This document shows, one piece after another, positions 1-15,100 of a DNA stretch of 64,000 nt. The stretch's first letter is position 1. Each line of letters begins with the position of its first letter. This DNA comes from Reticulitermes speratus (lineage: Eukaryota > Arthropoda > Insecta > Blattodea > Rhinotermitidae), in contig JAJKFL010000010.1 of assembly GCA_021186555.1 (NCBI GenBank), positions 7,483,085 to 7,547,084 of the forward strand, given 5' to 3'. Made by a program: the position numbers and the translations under genes. Under the pieces are notes generated by a model. It ran no database searches, had not been told where the DNA came from, and saw only the letters and a list, made by a program, of their open reading frames with translations.

Positions 1-172
1 CACTTTTCTTCATAGGATCCTTCTTGTCCATATCCAAGAGTGTTTTGGCAGCTGATGGCTGAGGTGTCTTGGGTGGGTTGATGGGCTGCAGACCAGATGG
101 AGTATCTGACAGGACATGAAAATGTGAAGTTGGTGGAGGACCCATGGGGGTAGGTCGGCTGTCAGAATCAAC
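1..172 (-). CDS. mor: mor exon 11, cut by window edge
   Basis: 57 codons plus one base visible. It is the proline-rich segment after SWIRM ([40 protein letters not shown], ending [13 protein letters not shown]). The acceptor is TTTTCAG at 173-179. The exon may continue past the left edge. Confidence 0.92.
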
Positions 173-3100
173 CTGAAAACATAAAATAGCATTACTATTT
201 TCATAACCCCACTATAAAATCACCTGTCACAACTACAGCACAGTTAAGTTCTTCACTCTGAGTAACACCAGTTCCTGCCCAGGGTTGACTGGACAACTAG
301 GGACCAACGTTATTATATCATGCCAAATGGCTGGGCTTATTCCAGTCCTCAGAAACACTGGGAGACAAATATGGCACATCTGTGGATGATAACTGTCAGA
401 GAAAAACAGAAATAAGGCCCACTCAAAGAAAAAATCCATCACTGACCAACAAATTAAAAATATATGAACTTACTGAAAATACCTTTGCCTTCATGCACTT
501 TATATAATGTATATTTAGACGTACATGTTTCAATGCTAGTGCATGCGTCATCTTCAGCATCTTGCTATGCTATATCATTTACATATGTTTGTCTCATCAG
601 TATTATTACAAATAAGGCAAACGCATGTAAACAACACAGCATAACTAGACACTGACATACGTATCAACATCAAAAGACGTACATCTAAGAATGTGCAACA
701 TGTAGTGAATAAATTCAGTTATTTTCAATAAAGTTCCTATGATGCAGCCACACAATATGCAAAAATAAAATTACAAATGCCTACCAATGATATCATAAAT
801 ACAGACTGGGTATATGGTCAACGGGATCTATATCTATATCAATGCAGATAAATTCCCAAGCTAATCACCATTCATAGCTGCCTCCAAAAATATACAGTAT
901 ATATTTTAAGGTGATTCATCCCATTGTGTTTTAGATAACAAGTCAGTTGAACACAACAATTCATTTATTCAGTATTAACTCAACAAGATAATTTTAGTTT
1001 CGAAAATTGGGATATTGGTATACATATTAGAAATGTCTAAGGAAGCCCATCTAATATTTAGATTTATGGGAATTTCTTCTAAATTTTGGATTCACTGTGT
1101 TGAGTTTTTTTACATTGAAGGCAGATGGTAGTGAGATGAGATTGTTGATTTTTCTGAGAAGAATTTGGATAATTTGTATGCTGAGGCATTTTTCCAATTG
1201 GCAATGAACCTAATTGGATTTTCTATCTTATGAATTTTGAAAAGCCCTCTTAAAGTTGGGGAAGAGAGATTAATAAATCACAGGCTGGGTGGGACGTGCA
1301 GCCAGCTTTGGAGAAGAGATAATCTCTTCCCACCTGCCACAAATAAAGCAATTCCTCAGACAACCAGCCCTTAGACTAGCTGCTGTACAGAACATGCTAC
1401 TGCTGCCTCAGGTTGGGAGTACATGAGAAACAAGAGAGGCAATGTAATGTATAAACGTAATAACTCTTGCCGTGAAAAAGCAATAAGTATTTCATATTCT
1501 GAGTGTGTGTCTGTAGTCTTAATTATCCAGCATGCAATGTGCATGTGCAGTATTATATTGTCATCTGTGGCCTGTCTAGCTCTACCATATTTTTCCACAT
1601 TATCTCATAAACGGCACAATTTTTGGAAAAAAAGTTATTGAACACAAAATGTGCATTTTGATTTTCTCTACAACTTCTGTCTGAAACATTTCTCATTCTA
1701 AGAAGAATTCAGCAAGATATTATCATAAATGTACATAGGTCTGCATGTAAAGTACCTATTATTCTTGTCAGAATTTAATCAGACTTTAATTGTCTTGACA
1801 TATTATCGAAAAATACTCAAATATCAAATTTCGTGAAAATCTGACCAGTGGGAGCCGAGTTGTTCCATGTAGAAGGACAGACAGATGGACGGACAGACAG
1901 ACATGATGAAGCTAATAGTCGTTCTTCATAATTTTGCAAACACACCTAAAAAAACCTGAAAACATGAGCTCCAGTCCACAGCCACTGTACTGACTTCGTA
2001 CCTGATAATTAATAAGACCCCACTGCTCCAGGAATGCATGAACTCTCATGATAGCACAAACATCGCCAGCCAAGTTGCGCCTGCATGCAGTACTGGTGAT
2101 GTACTCTGTAGGATTGAGACGGTATGTATCGATCATGAAGTTGCGGTACGCCAAGTAGATCTCTGGTGTCTTTGATTTGTTCTTCCCATTGAAGAATTCT
2201 GGCAGGGCACGTTTCTCTACTGTGTGGATGGAATTGTAGTCAAACCATGCTGAGTAGCTTGGGATGATGATGTGATGCGTCTGCTCTGTCACATTATCCT
2301 CCTGTCCATCATCCTTTGCATTGAATTCCTGTATATACAACAGTCTGATATGCTCAACATAATACGATCACTGTGTAACTGTTGTAACATATTTCACATG
2401 TGCATATAAAAACTTCAGGACTACACATAAAGTAATGTAAAGTTCTCCCTAGAACAGGCCATGAAGGCGCAGAGTAGGAGTAGAGGTATAGCTCTACTCT
2501 TTCTTTAACCTTGGCGCTAGATGGGGGTGGGTGGTCAACGCCACGCCCCGGCCGCTTTACCCCCGGGAATGACCAGATACACATTGTACAGGAGGGTGGG
2601 TAGGCCCCAGGGCCGGTCTGCACGGGTGCTGAAAATCTCGCCCCCACCAGGATTTGATCCCCAGACCGTCCAGCTCGTAGCGAGTCGCTATACCGACTAC
2701 GCTATCCCGGCCCAAGGACTACACATTTCACATGTTTTATGCATCATTCAGGGATCATACACAAAAGGTGCTTATGGAACTAAAGTTAACAAACAGAACA
2801 AACAACTGTACCTGTGTGTTGCTATCTGATGCTTTGCCAGCCTGACTCTCTTCGCCCTTTTCTGTTTCCTCTTCCAGCTCTGTCACAGTTCCACCCTTGA
2901 TAGGCTGCAGGTCACTGTCCTTCTTGGAGGATGAACCTTACAAGAGGGAGATATCTTTTTGGAGAAAGAATATACTTTTAGGAATCCTTACACTTTCTGT
3001 GGAGTGCGGGTCCTCGAGTTTCTTAAATCTGAGAAATACGTTCTTCTGGGATATTACATTGGGCCATTGGGTGGGCAGTTCCTATGATTTTAAGGATTGT

Positions 3101-6100
3101 AGTTCCTTCATCTTTAAGCAATGCTCACCCAGTGGAATGGCATCAGACCCCAGGAGGACAGAGTCCTCAATCACACCACTGTGAACACCTCAAACCTCCT
3201 TAATTTTATTTAAAAGTATTGTATTATTTGTAAAATGCCAGATAGTGTTACATATGAAATGACAAGAGTAACTTTTATGGTATCTTAGACCAACCAGTTG
3301 TGGTCTATTTCACGGTACTATTACAGTCTTAGGCTGAAGTGGGTGTGGAAACAACAAAGATCTTCAGTGAAGATACCTGAACGTTCCACAGCAATCGAAT
3401 ATGACGTGGGATAGTCCAAAATAAAAAGCTTGAAATGTTAACACCATACCACAACACTCAAAATCAAACACAGCAGCACAGTTTAGCTAACTTAATTGAC
3501 ATACATCATCAATCATTCTGAACAGTAATTTTCCAATAATCTAAAGCTTGCATGGTGACTACATTCAACAAAACTTTTTCAGGCTAGCAGCCATGTAAGG
3601 TGGTTGAAAGGGGAGTAAACCGTTTCAACAACCCATCCCTGTTCTTGCCATTAATTCCCTGATGACAAGAACAGAGATGCTTCTCAAAACACTGGTTCAC
3701 TCACCATTCAACCACCTAATGCAACTGCTAGCCCAAAAACATTTCACTGAGGAATTTTCATCAGGAAATGAAATGTGTTAGTCAGATGTTGCAAGTACAC
3801 TTTCAGCACAACCGTAGGTGTGAGAAATTGACACCCGTTGCTTCTTGAGTTAAAGCAGTTAAATACAGATTAAACATACCAGGCTTAGGGACAGTAACCT
3901 CCTGAATGTTTGGTTCTGGGGGAGGTTCTTCCATTTCTTTAGTAAGATCATCAGCTTCTTCCTCACTCTTATGCTTCTTGCTTCCACTTGCAGCTGGTCC
4001 GCGACCACTACGAGTGTTACAAGCATATAATAGCAAGCTTCACCAGTACAACTTGTATACAAATGTCAAATGGAGACAATAAGTGATCAGGGCATGCAAG
4101 AAATTAAATATATGCTCATAGTGACATGCTGTGTGTGTGTGTGTGCATGCATGCACATGATAAAAGTGTACAGCCTAATAGGTCTCTAATATGGGAATGA
4201 AGTGTTGGAGATTATTACCCCCGAAATCATCCATTTGAATTAATTCTCAGCCAGTATAATTCAGCTTACATTTTCAGAATTTATTTCCATCAAATCCATT
4301 TTAATATCATCCTCTCCTTTTCTACCGAGTGAACAATCTCGTACAGTTTACCAACCAAAGTTATACACGTCCTTGCTTTCACCATCTAACTTAAATACCC
4401 AGCAAGTTGTAATGTTCTTGATTCACAATGATACAAAGAACTTCAGGTTGCACACTACAGTGTTGTATTCTCTGAACTGTTCGTAATATATTTCAAATAA
4501 ACTTCAGTAGCAGACTAATGTGTTATGTTGTGTACCTGAAAATGGTCCTAGGATCAAAACATATTGGGTGCAATTAATTATAAAGTTAGTTGATGCTGTA
4601 TTTAATGGTTACAGCATGATCAATTAAGACAAACAGCACACACAATTCTTATGTAGATCACTTGCACCAGGGTCCATGTTTCCATTTACAATAATACGTT
4701 CACTTCCACTCAACACATTATGCCACTTCGGACCTGTCTGTACTGTCACATGCTGTCTTAGGTCTCAGTGGTGCCACCATACGATCAAGGTTGCATGTCA
4801 CCATTACCTTTCTCTGTTTTACATCATCCTAGTAATTTGGCTACATATAACGTAGTAAGATATAAAAGATAAAAAAAGGTAAAGGTAAAGTTGCCCCTGT
4901 ACATGCCATAAAGGCATATATAGGGAGCAGAGGTATAGCTCCACTCATTCTTAACCTTGACACTTTATGGAGGTAAGTGGTAAACTTCACACTCTGGCCA
5001 CTTAACCCCGAGGAGAGAACCTCAGTACCCATCGAATATAAAAGTGGGTGGGCCCCAGAGTCAGTTTTGACGATAGTAAGATATGCTCAAAATAATATTT
5101 CAGGCAATGTAACATTTATTGATACAGTCACTCTGTACAGGCTAGATGTTTCAGCTCAATTTAGCCATCATCATACCTTAATCGTGGCTTAACTGACTAG
5201 GCCAAAACATGTAGCCTGTAAAATGTTACTGCAATACCAAATGTTGCACTAAATGAAACATCCTTCCTGCAAGCATATCACACACAACTGGATGTTCCAT
5301 ACAAAAACAGTAAGATATGGTATGGTTCAGCTGGGTCAGCTTCCGTTAAATGTTTCTAGATTGGCCACAAACATTTGTATAAGCACACAGAAAGCATTAA
5401 GAATTTTACAAACATGTTATGGTCCAGAGCAAATGTGTGACCTTATTTCAAAGCAAATGTGTAACCTTATTTCAGTTCTTATGGATTATAAGTAACCATG
5501 TTTTGGTGCTTTCTGGTTGAATATATATGTAACTAGGACTGTACATTACACATTCCTTAACAGATGAATTTCATACAGTCATGCAGGAAATTTGTTGACA
5601 TAAATGCAGATTCAAGTTCAGCAACATGAGCAGTAACTGGGCAGATCAGAAGAGACTAACATAACGGGATGATGGACAGGAGGGAGGAGGAGGAATATGT
5701 ATGTGGGGCAACAAAAGACAGAAAGGGACAAACACTTCTATTTTTCTGTAATAAGCATATAGTTGAATACAAAACCCACTGCAAAGCACAGCTGTAGTGA
5801 CTTTTGGCTGTTGAATGAAGGTACACAATCCTGTAATTCAAGGACAACATGTGATGTGTAAACTACCCACAACGGAAGAAGTTCCTTTGTGAATGTACTG
5901 ACCTCTTCCTCTTGTCACGCTTTGGAACAGGTGAAGGTGACCGCTTGCGTTTTGGTTTCTTTTTGTTACGATCTGGATCTGATTGACCCATTAGGTCATC
6001 AACTGACAAACGAAGCTGAAAACAGAATAAACAATGAAACATATATTTTCATTGACACATTAGTACATGTTATGTTGGCTTCCCTGCATGCCCTGTATTA

Positions 6101-9100
6101 TTTTTATCAGAGTTCGCATGTTCACCATCCTATGGCATCATACATATTCTGATCAAAACCCTTTCCAAAATCTGTCCTGTCAACAGATTAAACTCTCTTG
6201 TGAAGAAGAAATTTCCTGTGTTTCACAGTACCATAACACAGCATAAGTTGCTGAAACAAACAGTACGCACGGACATTTGTTCCTGTCACACATCACAAAC
6301 ACAAACTATGCAGGCCATGTAATGTATTACAGCCAAATAGGAACTAAGCAATTCAAAATTATCCCCAAAACATGCCATGGTAATTCATGGTTTATTTTTT
6401 ATAATGCTGATGATATTGTAGACTGTACAGAATGCTGGCAAGGATAATTGGTGAAATAAAGAATCTGAAAGGCTATGGCAGGAAGTGGACGTGGCAGGTC
6501 CAGATGGTCAGTGTCTCAGTCGAGATCTGAACCAGACACACCCTCAACACAAGTACAAAACACTATCACTAGAACAAGCTACTCAGTAAAAGTGTATAAA
6601 TTAATCTGGAACAGTATTAATGCCCAACCCACAAAAGACTGTAACGTATGATTTAAGTCTATCTGATCTCAGCAAGGGCACAGCACTGACAAAATCAAGT
6701 AAATTCAGTCAAGTGAAAAACCACCATAATGCATATATCAAAATGCACATAAACGATTTGAGAACATTAATTTTTACAAATTTCATAGTTAGGACTAACA
6801 TGATCTAACTCAGTGGTACTTCCACTGCAGAAATGGATCCAAAGGTCCAACGGGGAAAGACACAGGAGGTCATAAGTAATTAAATGCACACGTGATTCCA
6901 AACATTCTCAAGTGAGGATACACGTTCAAGACATATTACGCTGCCAAGTTTTTCACTGGGGATCAGCCGAACAAGACGCCCATAACTACCTACCTAACTA
7001 ACTAACTAACTCCATGGAGCAGAGTCCTTGAGAAGCTAACAGGTCCTCAGCTAAGCAAGAAATTCCCCGCATATTATCTTCCCATCTATGCCTGGGTCTT
7101 CCAAGTGGTCTCCTTCCCTCAGGTCTCCCCACCAAAATCCTGTATACAACTCTCCCCTCACCCATACGTGCTACATGCCCCGCCCACCTCATTTTTCTTG
7201 ATTTGATCACCCAAATAATATTTGGTGATGAGTACAGATCATTAAGTTCCTCGTTACGTAGTCTTCTCAACTTCCCTGTTACCTCGTCCCTCTTAGGCCC
7301 AAATATCCTTCTCAGCACCCTATTCTCGAACACCCTCAGCCTATATTCCTCCCTCAGTGTGAGAGACCAAGTTTCACACCTATACAAAACAACAGGCAAA
7401 ATTACCGTATATTCTCGAATCTAAACCGCACCCGAATCTAATCCGCACCCAGTTTTTGGCGACTTCTTAAACGAAAAAAATTAGTTCGTGATTCTAATCC
7501 GCACCTTTCCTTCAACCACCCCTTGCCCACGGGGCGACTGATTGAATAATATTGGATGTTACCAATGCGTTAAAATCCGACGCTACGCCTGTGGCCGATG
7601 AGTCATACCGATAGAGGCGGGGCCTTTCTCAACAGACGTGCGCAATCTCGTCTGAAGCCAGCTGATCTTTAGTTGTTGAAACGTGGGAGGTGCTTGTTCC
7701 AATTTGTCGTGTACCGTAGTTATGGAACAGGGACGCCTGAAATCTAAACGACTCTCATATACGGCAAAGTTCAAACGTGAAGTTATTCGGTGCGCAGAGG
7801 AGAATGGAAACCGCAAAGCCGCTGCAATTTTTGGAGTTGATGAAAGCAACGTTCGACTATGGCGGAAACACAAGGCAGCGATCAGCGGGTGTGAGGCGTC
7901 ACGAAGGAAATTCACTGGACCCAAGAAAGGACGATTTCCTGAAATTGATGATGCAGTCTTCACGTTTTTCAAGAGAGACGCAAGACTGGACTGTTTGTGA
8001 GTTATGATCTACTCGCGAGGAGGCGATAAAGAAGGCCAGATCTTTGAACATTCCTCGAATTATGAGTGATGACGGCGAGTCTGATGAATAATAAATTATA
8101 ATAATAAATAATAAAATAATAGATTATTGTATTGTATTGTTCTTATGTTGTTTATTAATTACGTTAATTACGTTATTGTTATATTGTACAGCAGCTCAAT
8201 CATTTTTCCAAAATCCAGCTCTAGACCGCGAATCTAATCCGCACGCGAATCTAATCCGCATCTGATTTTTTAGCCCTCTAAAACTGTAAAAAAAGTGCGG
8301 ATTAGATTCGAGAATATACGGTAATCTTTGTATTTTTGGATAGCAAACTAGAAGACAGAAGATACTGCACCAAATGATAACAAAACAGGAAGCCCATTTC
8401 CCATTAAATGTAACTCTTCAAGGACAAAAGGGAAAATGCTGCCCCACATAGGTGCAGGCATGGGCATTTAGAAACGAAAATAACTCCAGCCATCAGCAAC
8501 TACATCAGGATTTCAGACTGCCAGCAAGTAACTAACAGTTTCAAAGTTACTTTCCTTTTACTTTTACAACAAATTCTATCATCTTCATAGAAAGAAATGC
8601 AGAAGAACGGATGCCACTGTGTTTACAAAAACTTTTACAATGAATTCCATCTCACTTATAGAAAACAGTAACACACACTGAAGACATACACAACAATGTA
8701 TCCAATACCACCAAGCCTGATCAAAAGAAATAAAATCAGTCAGCTCTACCCACCTTGTGAATCTTCTTGTGTCCTCCTTCATCGACTTCATAATCCTCCT
8801 CAGTCATCCACTCATTGTACTGATCAAGGTCCAGCACCCACATTGCTGCCACCTGAAAACACCAACCAAGATATAAATGTGCTAACCCATAATTATTACA
8901 CTGTTCAAAATGACTCACGGCAGTGTTGGCAACTACTCACCCGCCAAACACCTGTATGTGACGCAGGAGAATCAGGTGGATCAACAGGTAACTCCATACT
9001 GGTCCAAGTATCATGGCTATCTGGGAAGTAATACCAGTGCAGCAGAACCATCCGATCGCGCTTCATTGTGGGACGGGCATATTCCTCGTCCAAAGGATCG

Positions 9101-12100
9101 CAAGGCGGGTAAATGATGTGTGTTGCCTCCTCCTCATTATCTAGAAACATTTTGATATACATGCCTTTGAGGCCAGATTATGCTGTCTAATATGGAATAC
9201 AGCATAATAAGATGTATTTTTCCATGAAAATGTATTGGTTATTTCAGCTGTATGCATCAGTGTTAATCGCTACAACAAATAACCACAACTATCACCACAG
9301 TGTAAGTACATATTTTATTTGATTCTACAATCAGACCAAATAAGTCATTGTAGAAACAATATACAGTGGAACCTCGAACTTCGAACACAATCCGTTCCAG
9401 GAGACGGTTCGACTTTCAAGTTGTTCGACTTTCGAGTTAAATTTCCCCATAAGAAATAATGTAAATTGAATTAATCCTTCCAGACCCCCAAAATTTACCC
9501 AATATAAAACATTTTAAGTGCCTATTTCAAAAGATCATAATGATAAAACAAGATATTTAATTTCAATAATTGAAAATTTTTATTTATAATAGTACATACA
9601 TAAAAATATTGTATAATAATCAATGAATAATAATAGTAGGAGGGATATTACTGTTCACTGGAAGGTAAATTACGCTTCTTTCATCTGGACCAAGCAGAGA
9701 GAGAAGGCGACCACGTGATTCTTTGTTCGACTTTCGAGTTTTTGTTCGAGTTTCAAAACCGATTTTCCTCAAATTTTTTGTTCAATTTTCAAGTTGTTCG
9801 AACATCAAACCGTTCGAAGTTCGAGGGTCCACTGTATACTTATGATCGATATGCCAATGGGGATGTCTTACATTAAAATCATCACCACAGTGCTAGAACA
9901 GAACTTGCAGAGTCCAGTAGTAGAGTATTTGTCATAATTAAACTGCAGAGATGCATGCACAGTCAGTTTACTCTGGGCCTAGTCATGAGCATGTCCTGTC
10001 CTCATGAGCAATGAACTTGTCTATACATTCATTACTTATAAACAGGATTAAATCCTGCTTCCTGTCCATGTTAAATGCACCAGCATGTGGATGGAACATC
10101 TCACACATCACCTCCACCAAAATCAAAACTAACTCCTATTGTATTTTCCTATAATTTCTAAGTTTAATTACAGGATTCAGTACATCAAATTACGTCCACT
10201 CGGTTAGGATTCATATAAGGACGCTTGCAGCATAGCGGCACCCAGACAAACGCTTTACACAGCATATATGAACCATGCTGCTATACACACATGGACACAG
10301 TCAAATCAAAAGGAACCAACAAAGCATACGATTGTAATCAACACCACTTGAAACACCTGCTCCTAAAACAACAAACTCTAGGACTACACCCAGTCCTTGG
10401 TTTATGCCCTAGTTGCATTCCTGAAAAAGTGGGTGTAAATCAAAAATGATATTCCCATCAGGTTAGCATAACAGAATGCAGCCAGCCAAAGAGTGTTAAA
10501 CTTAAAATGAGTGAGTACAAAATTAAGAAGTGGTGTAAATTGGCAAGGGCTGTTAAAGCAAAAAGGTGTACAACAAGAGCTGGGTGTACTAGTTTGTTTC
10601 TGAGTCTCATAAACATAAGATTCCACAGATGCATCTACTTAATTTTAATTCCTGCTACCAAAAAGTTTACTGACTGACCTCTTCTCTGCTTTCACATCAC
10701 CTGCATTCTAAAAAATTCCAAACTTAATACTGTTTGTCAATGTCAACTACATATGCCATTCAGAATGTCCAAGTAAGCCTGGAGGGACTGAAACTGAATG
10801 GAATACATCAGCTTCCTATCTATGCTAATTATATTAATTTACTGGGTGAAAACATACACACTACAAAGAAAAACACAGAATCTTTATTAGTTGCTAGTAA
10901 GGAGGTTGGTCTAGGAGTAAATGCAGAGAAATTAAGTATATGTCCATGTTTCATCAACAGAATACAGGAAGAAAACACAACATAAAGATAGGTAATAAAT
11001 CCTCTGAAAATGTCACAAAGTTCAAATATTTGGGAACAACACTAACAAATCAAAATTGCATGCATGAAGAAATTAAGTGCAGATTAAAGTCAGGGAATGC
11101 CTGCTACCACTTAGTCCAGAATCTTTCGTCTTCCCACTTGCTATCTAAAAATATAAAGATTAAAATATATAGAACTATAAATTTTTGGGTTAAGCTCAAA
11201 ACAAAGGGGGCAAGCAGAAGGCCAATGGATATAGCACAGTTCTGCGAGAATCATTCTCTGGTTCATGCTACATATCATGCAGTTTGCTGTATGTTCTCAC
11301 TGCCATGCCAATAAAACAAACAACTGAACATGCCACGTAAGAATGATATGAAAATCAGAATCAGAGATGGAATAACTTGTCTGTGGATTTCATTATTGAT
11401 GTTTTACTGGAAGGATGTTACTTGAACACCTTTTTTAGAGTAAACATGTTACAGACTGTCATGACACAAAACTACGTAAGTTTAAATATAACTACAATCC
11501 ATACTTTGTAAATAGTTAAACATGTGTTAGTAAAAATGTTTCACTCTTTAGAGGGTGGTACGAAATTAATGTTTTCACAAGAGACCATTTACAAAATCCT
11601 GGCATAAATCTCATATCCAAGTTTAAAGCAAAAAATTTTGGGGGGAAAACTTATGTGAATAATTACAAAATAAAACAAAATGTTTCAGCATTCAAAAAGC
11701 CAACATTTCACTCATTCCAGTTTTATATTGTACATTAATTTAATTTTAACTAAAACAAATTTGAAAGTTTGTTAAAAAATGATAAAACAAACCTGTAATG
11801 GAACCTTGGTGCCTCTTGATTACATCCTTTATTTTCACCTGCATGCTTTTCTCCACCTCTGACCGTACATAAACTACCGGCATGGTAAGACATTTGTTTT
11901 GGATCAGCACCTTCTCCACATTCATAAACATTTCCACATTGCGGTCCATTCGAGATGGTGACTACAAACAACGTACAAAACAGTCACTCAAACAATTCAC
12001 CAATATGCACAAACAATCTTCACATGTAAAAACATATTCACAACTTACCTGAAAATCAAACCTTCTCCATCCTTGATCACTTTTAAATTTATAAACTGTA

Positions 12101-15100
12101 GCTAGGATGTGGCACAAGGCACCACCAGGTTTGAAATCTAGAAAACACCTCATCTGTGAAAAGACATATAGTCCATAAATTATTTACTGTCTAGGACTGA
12201 TAACTTGAGACTTGGAAGGTATTTAAGGAATACATAGTGTGGGTTGCAATTTCTGCCTGCTGTAGATTCAAACAGGTACTGACCTCGTACCCTTGGCTTC
12301 CTTTTCCCGCATCTTTGCCTAGCTTCCTCACCCTGCATGTCTCAAGTTATCAGTCCTTGAATGTAGCTGATTTCACACTCTGTTATAAGAAGTGCTCCAG
12401 AATCATGTTCACAGATAAATGAATGAAGATCAAAGCCAATACAAAAATATTTGAATAAAACTACTATAAGGAAGTACGTAAATTTCTAAAGTGGCCAGTA
12501 CATTTAAATTATATTTTGCAATTCCTGGGCACTAGTATGTTGAAGAGTTAACCTGCACACAGTTAATGACATGTTCTTCTATTGTCAGGGAAATAAATAA
12601 AGAAAGTGATACAACACACACTACACGGAGGTTTATTTCTTTACACAACTATTACACTGCGATGTCTGCTCTACTGCAGAACTGTGTTACTTAGAGAACA
12701 CTCCTTATTGCAGTACTTCAAAGTGTGGTGACAGAAGCTCAGTCCTGTTTTGTAAACTTATTGGCCTGTGCTGCTGTATTTTAATTCAACTGTCGCTGCC
12801 TCCATACTTTTCTTATATTTTCATATTCGTTAACACTTTAGTGTCACACCAAAAAATCTAGGGATATGGTGCATAAACCCATCCTACAGATGGGGTCTGA
12901 CAGAATGCTTCCGAGATATGCGTACAACAAGCCATTCACAGTACAGTTCCCTGACAAGTGTGAGTGGCAGAACTGCTTCAACCGAGACAACAAAGAAGGC
13001 CTGGTCTGGTACACAAACGGGTCCAAGACCAAAAAAAGGCACTGGTGCTGGTGTGTACAGATGGGGATTGAGAAAGGGGCACAGCTTCAGTCTTAGGCTC
13101 CACACCATGGTATTCCAGGCTGAAATATATGCCATTAAGGCTTGTATAATGGAGAATACAGAAAAGGGCTACACAGGTAGGAACATCTATATTCTTTCCG
13201 ACAGTCAGGAAGCCATCAAGGCTCTGGACAGCTTACGGATAAATTCCAAATTAGTCTGGGACTGCCATCAATCCCTGGTAAAACTGGTAGAACATAACAG
13301 GATCCAACTGCTATGGGTTCTGGGACACATGGGAAATGATGGAAATGAAATAGCTGATCAGTTAGCAGACAAGGCTCCTCACATCCATTCATAGGACCTG
13401 AGCCTGCACTTGGTATATCTGCAAAGGTTGCCAGGGGGGTGATCAGGGACTGGACGAGTAGGAAACAAGAGGAGCATTGGCAGTCCATACATGGACAAAG
13501 GCAGGCTAAGGGCTTTCTTAAAAAACCCTCTGCAAGACAAACTGGTGAATTGCTCAATCTGAGCAAAAACCAGATAAAAATAACGACAGCATTGCTAACA
13601 GGATATTGTCATATAAAAGACACCTGTTTAAACTGGGGCTGGTAAACAGTCACAAGTGTGATAGATGCAAACAGGCATCTGGAACGGCCTCACACGTTCT
13701 TTGTGACTGTGAGGCTGTGGCCACACTAAGATTCAGACAACTGGGTCGTCATTTTATGAAACCAGGTGACTTTGAAGACACCTCTGTTAGTAAGACACTG
13801 CACTTTGTTCAAGGTGCAGGACTGCTGAGTGAATGAGCTAAAGGGTTGCACAAAAGAACATCAGGTACTGCCGACAGCCAACTATGGCTGCTCTTATGCA
13901 GCCCTATTAAAATTCTGGTCTGCTGCAGATCATAACAGGAATGCAATTCTGGTGCCAAAGGAATAAATACGTACTGCACCTACTCAGAACAGCCATTTTT
14001 TTAAGTTTCATATTTTATTTCCACCTCGCTTTTCATTTCATACTTGCTGCAACACATTTCAAACTGTTCAATTTCTCACATACAATGCAAAGATTCTTCC
14101 AAAGACAAATTTGTACATGAAAAGCAAATTATGTATGTCAAATAACATGGGCATAGTTGATGCACAACTGCATACATGCATGCACAGCTTTATGATTATA
14201 CATGACTTGGTGTGTCACCTGAAACTGAACTACTAGGTGCGCCCAGAAAGTAATGCAACGCATTTTTTTTCTCGGCCCAATTTTGTTGGATAAAAATGAT
14301 ATTTTGCGTGCTGTATCTTTAAAATGTCCCGCGTTTATGCACATAGGCGCAATGTTTCCCGCTGGATAGCAGCGCAGTAGTGAGCTTTCAAAATGGAGTC
14401 TGCAAGTGACGTGCGTTCTAAACAGAGAGCAGTAATTGAGTTTCTTTTGGCAGAAAACGAAACGAGTGAATCAATTCACAGGCGCTTAAGAAAGGTCTAT
14501 GGAGACATGGCAGTGGATAAAAGCACCGTCAGCCGTTGGGCGAAGCGATTGGCGTTATCAGAACAAGGACGGGGCACTCTGTCTGATCTCCCGCTCTCGG
14601 GCCGCCCATCAACAGCTGTGACGCCTGCAACAGTGCAACGAGCCGACAGTGGCCAGTGGCCAAACGATCAACTCGGACGTCTATGTGGAAACACTGAAGA
14701 AGCTGAAGAAGCGTTTCCGGAGAGTTCGTTCCCATAAAGATGCGACAAAAGTGCTTCTTCAACACGACAATGCGAGGCCACACACAAGTCTGCGTACCCG
14801 AGAGGCCATCACAAAATTTCAGTGGACTGTCCTGCCTCATCCACCGTACAGCCCGGATCTGGCTCCTTCCGACTACCATCTTTTCGGTCCCTTGAAAGGT
14901 GCAATCCGCGGAAAGAGGTTTGAGGACGACGAGGAAGTCATTGCTGAAGTAAAGAGGTGGTTGCGACAGAGACCTGCAGAGTGGTACCGCGAAGGCATAC
15001 AGGCTCTCGCATCTCGGTGGCGTAAGGCCAAAGATTTAGATGGAGACTATGTTGAAAAATAGGTTTAGGTAGCCAAAGATTCATGTAATGATGTGACATA

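Noticed and set aside
2521-2829. 102-codon frame on the plus strand (and similar frames at 32433, 57571)
   Set aside because: These are translations of SINE family B and recur wherever the SINE does; not genes.
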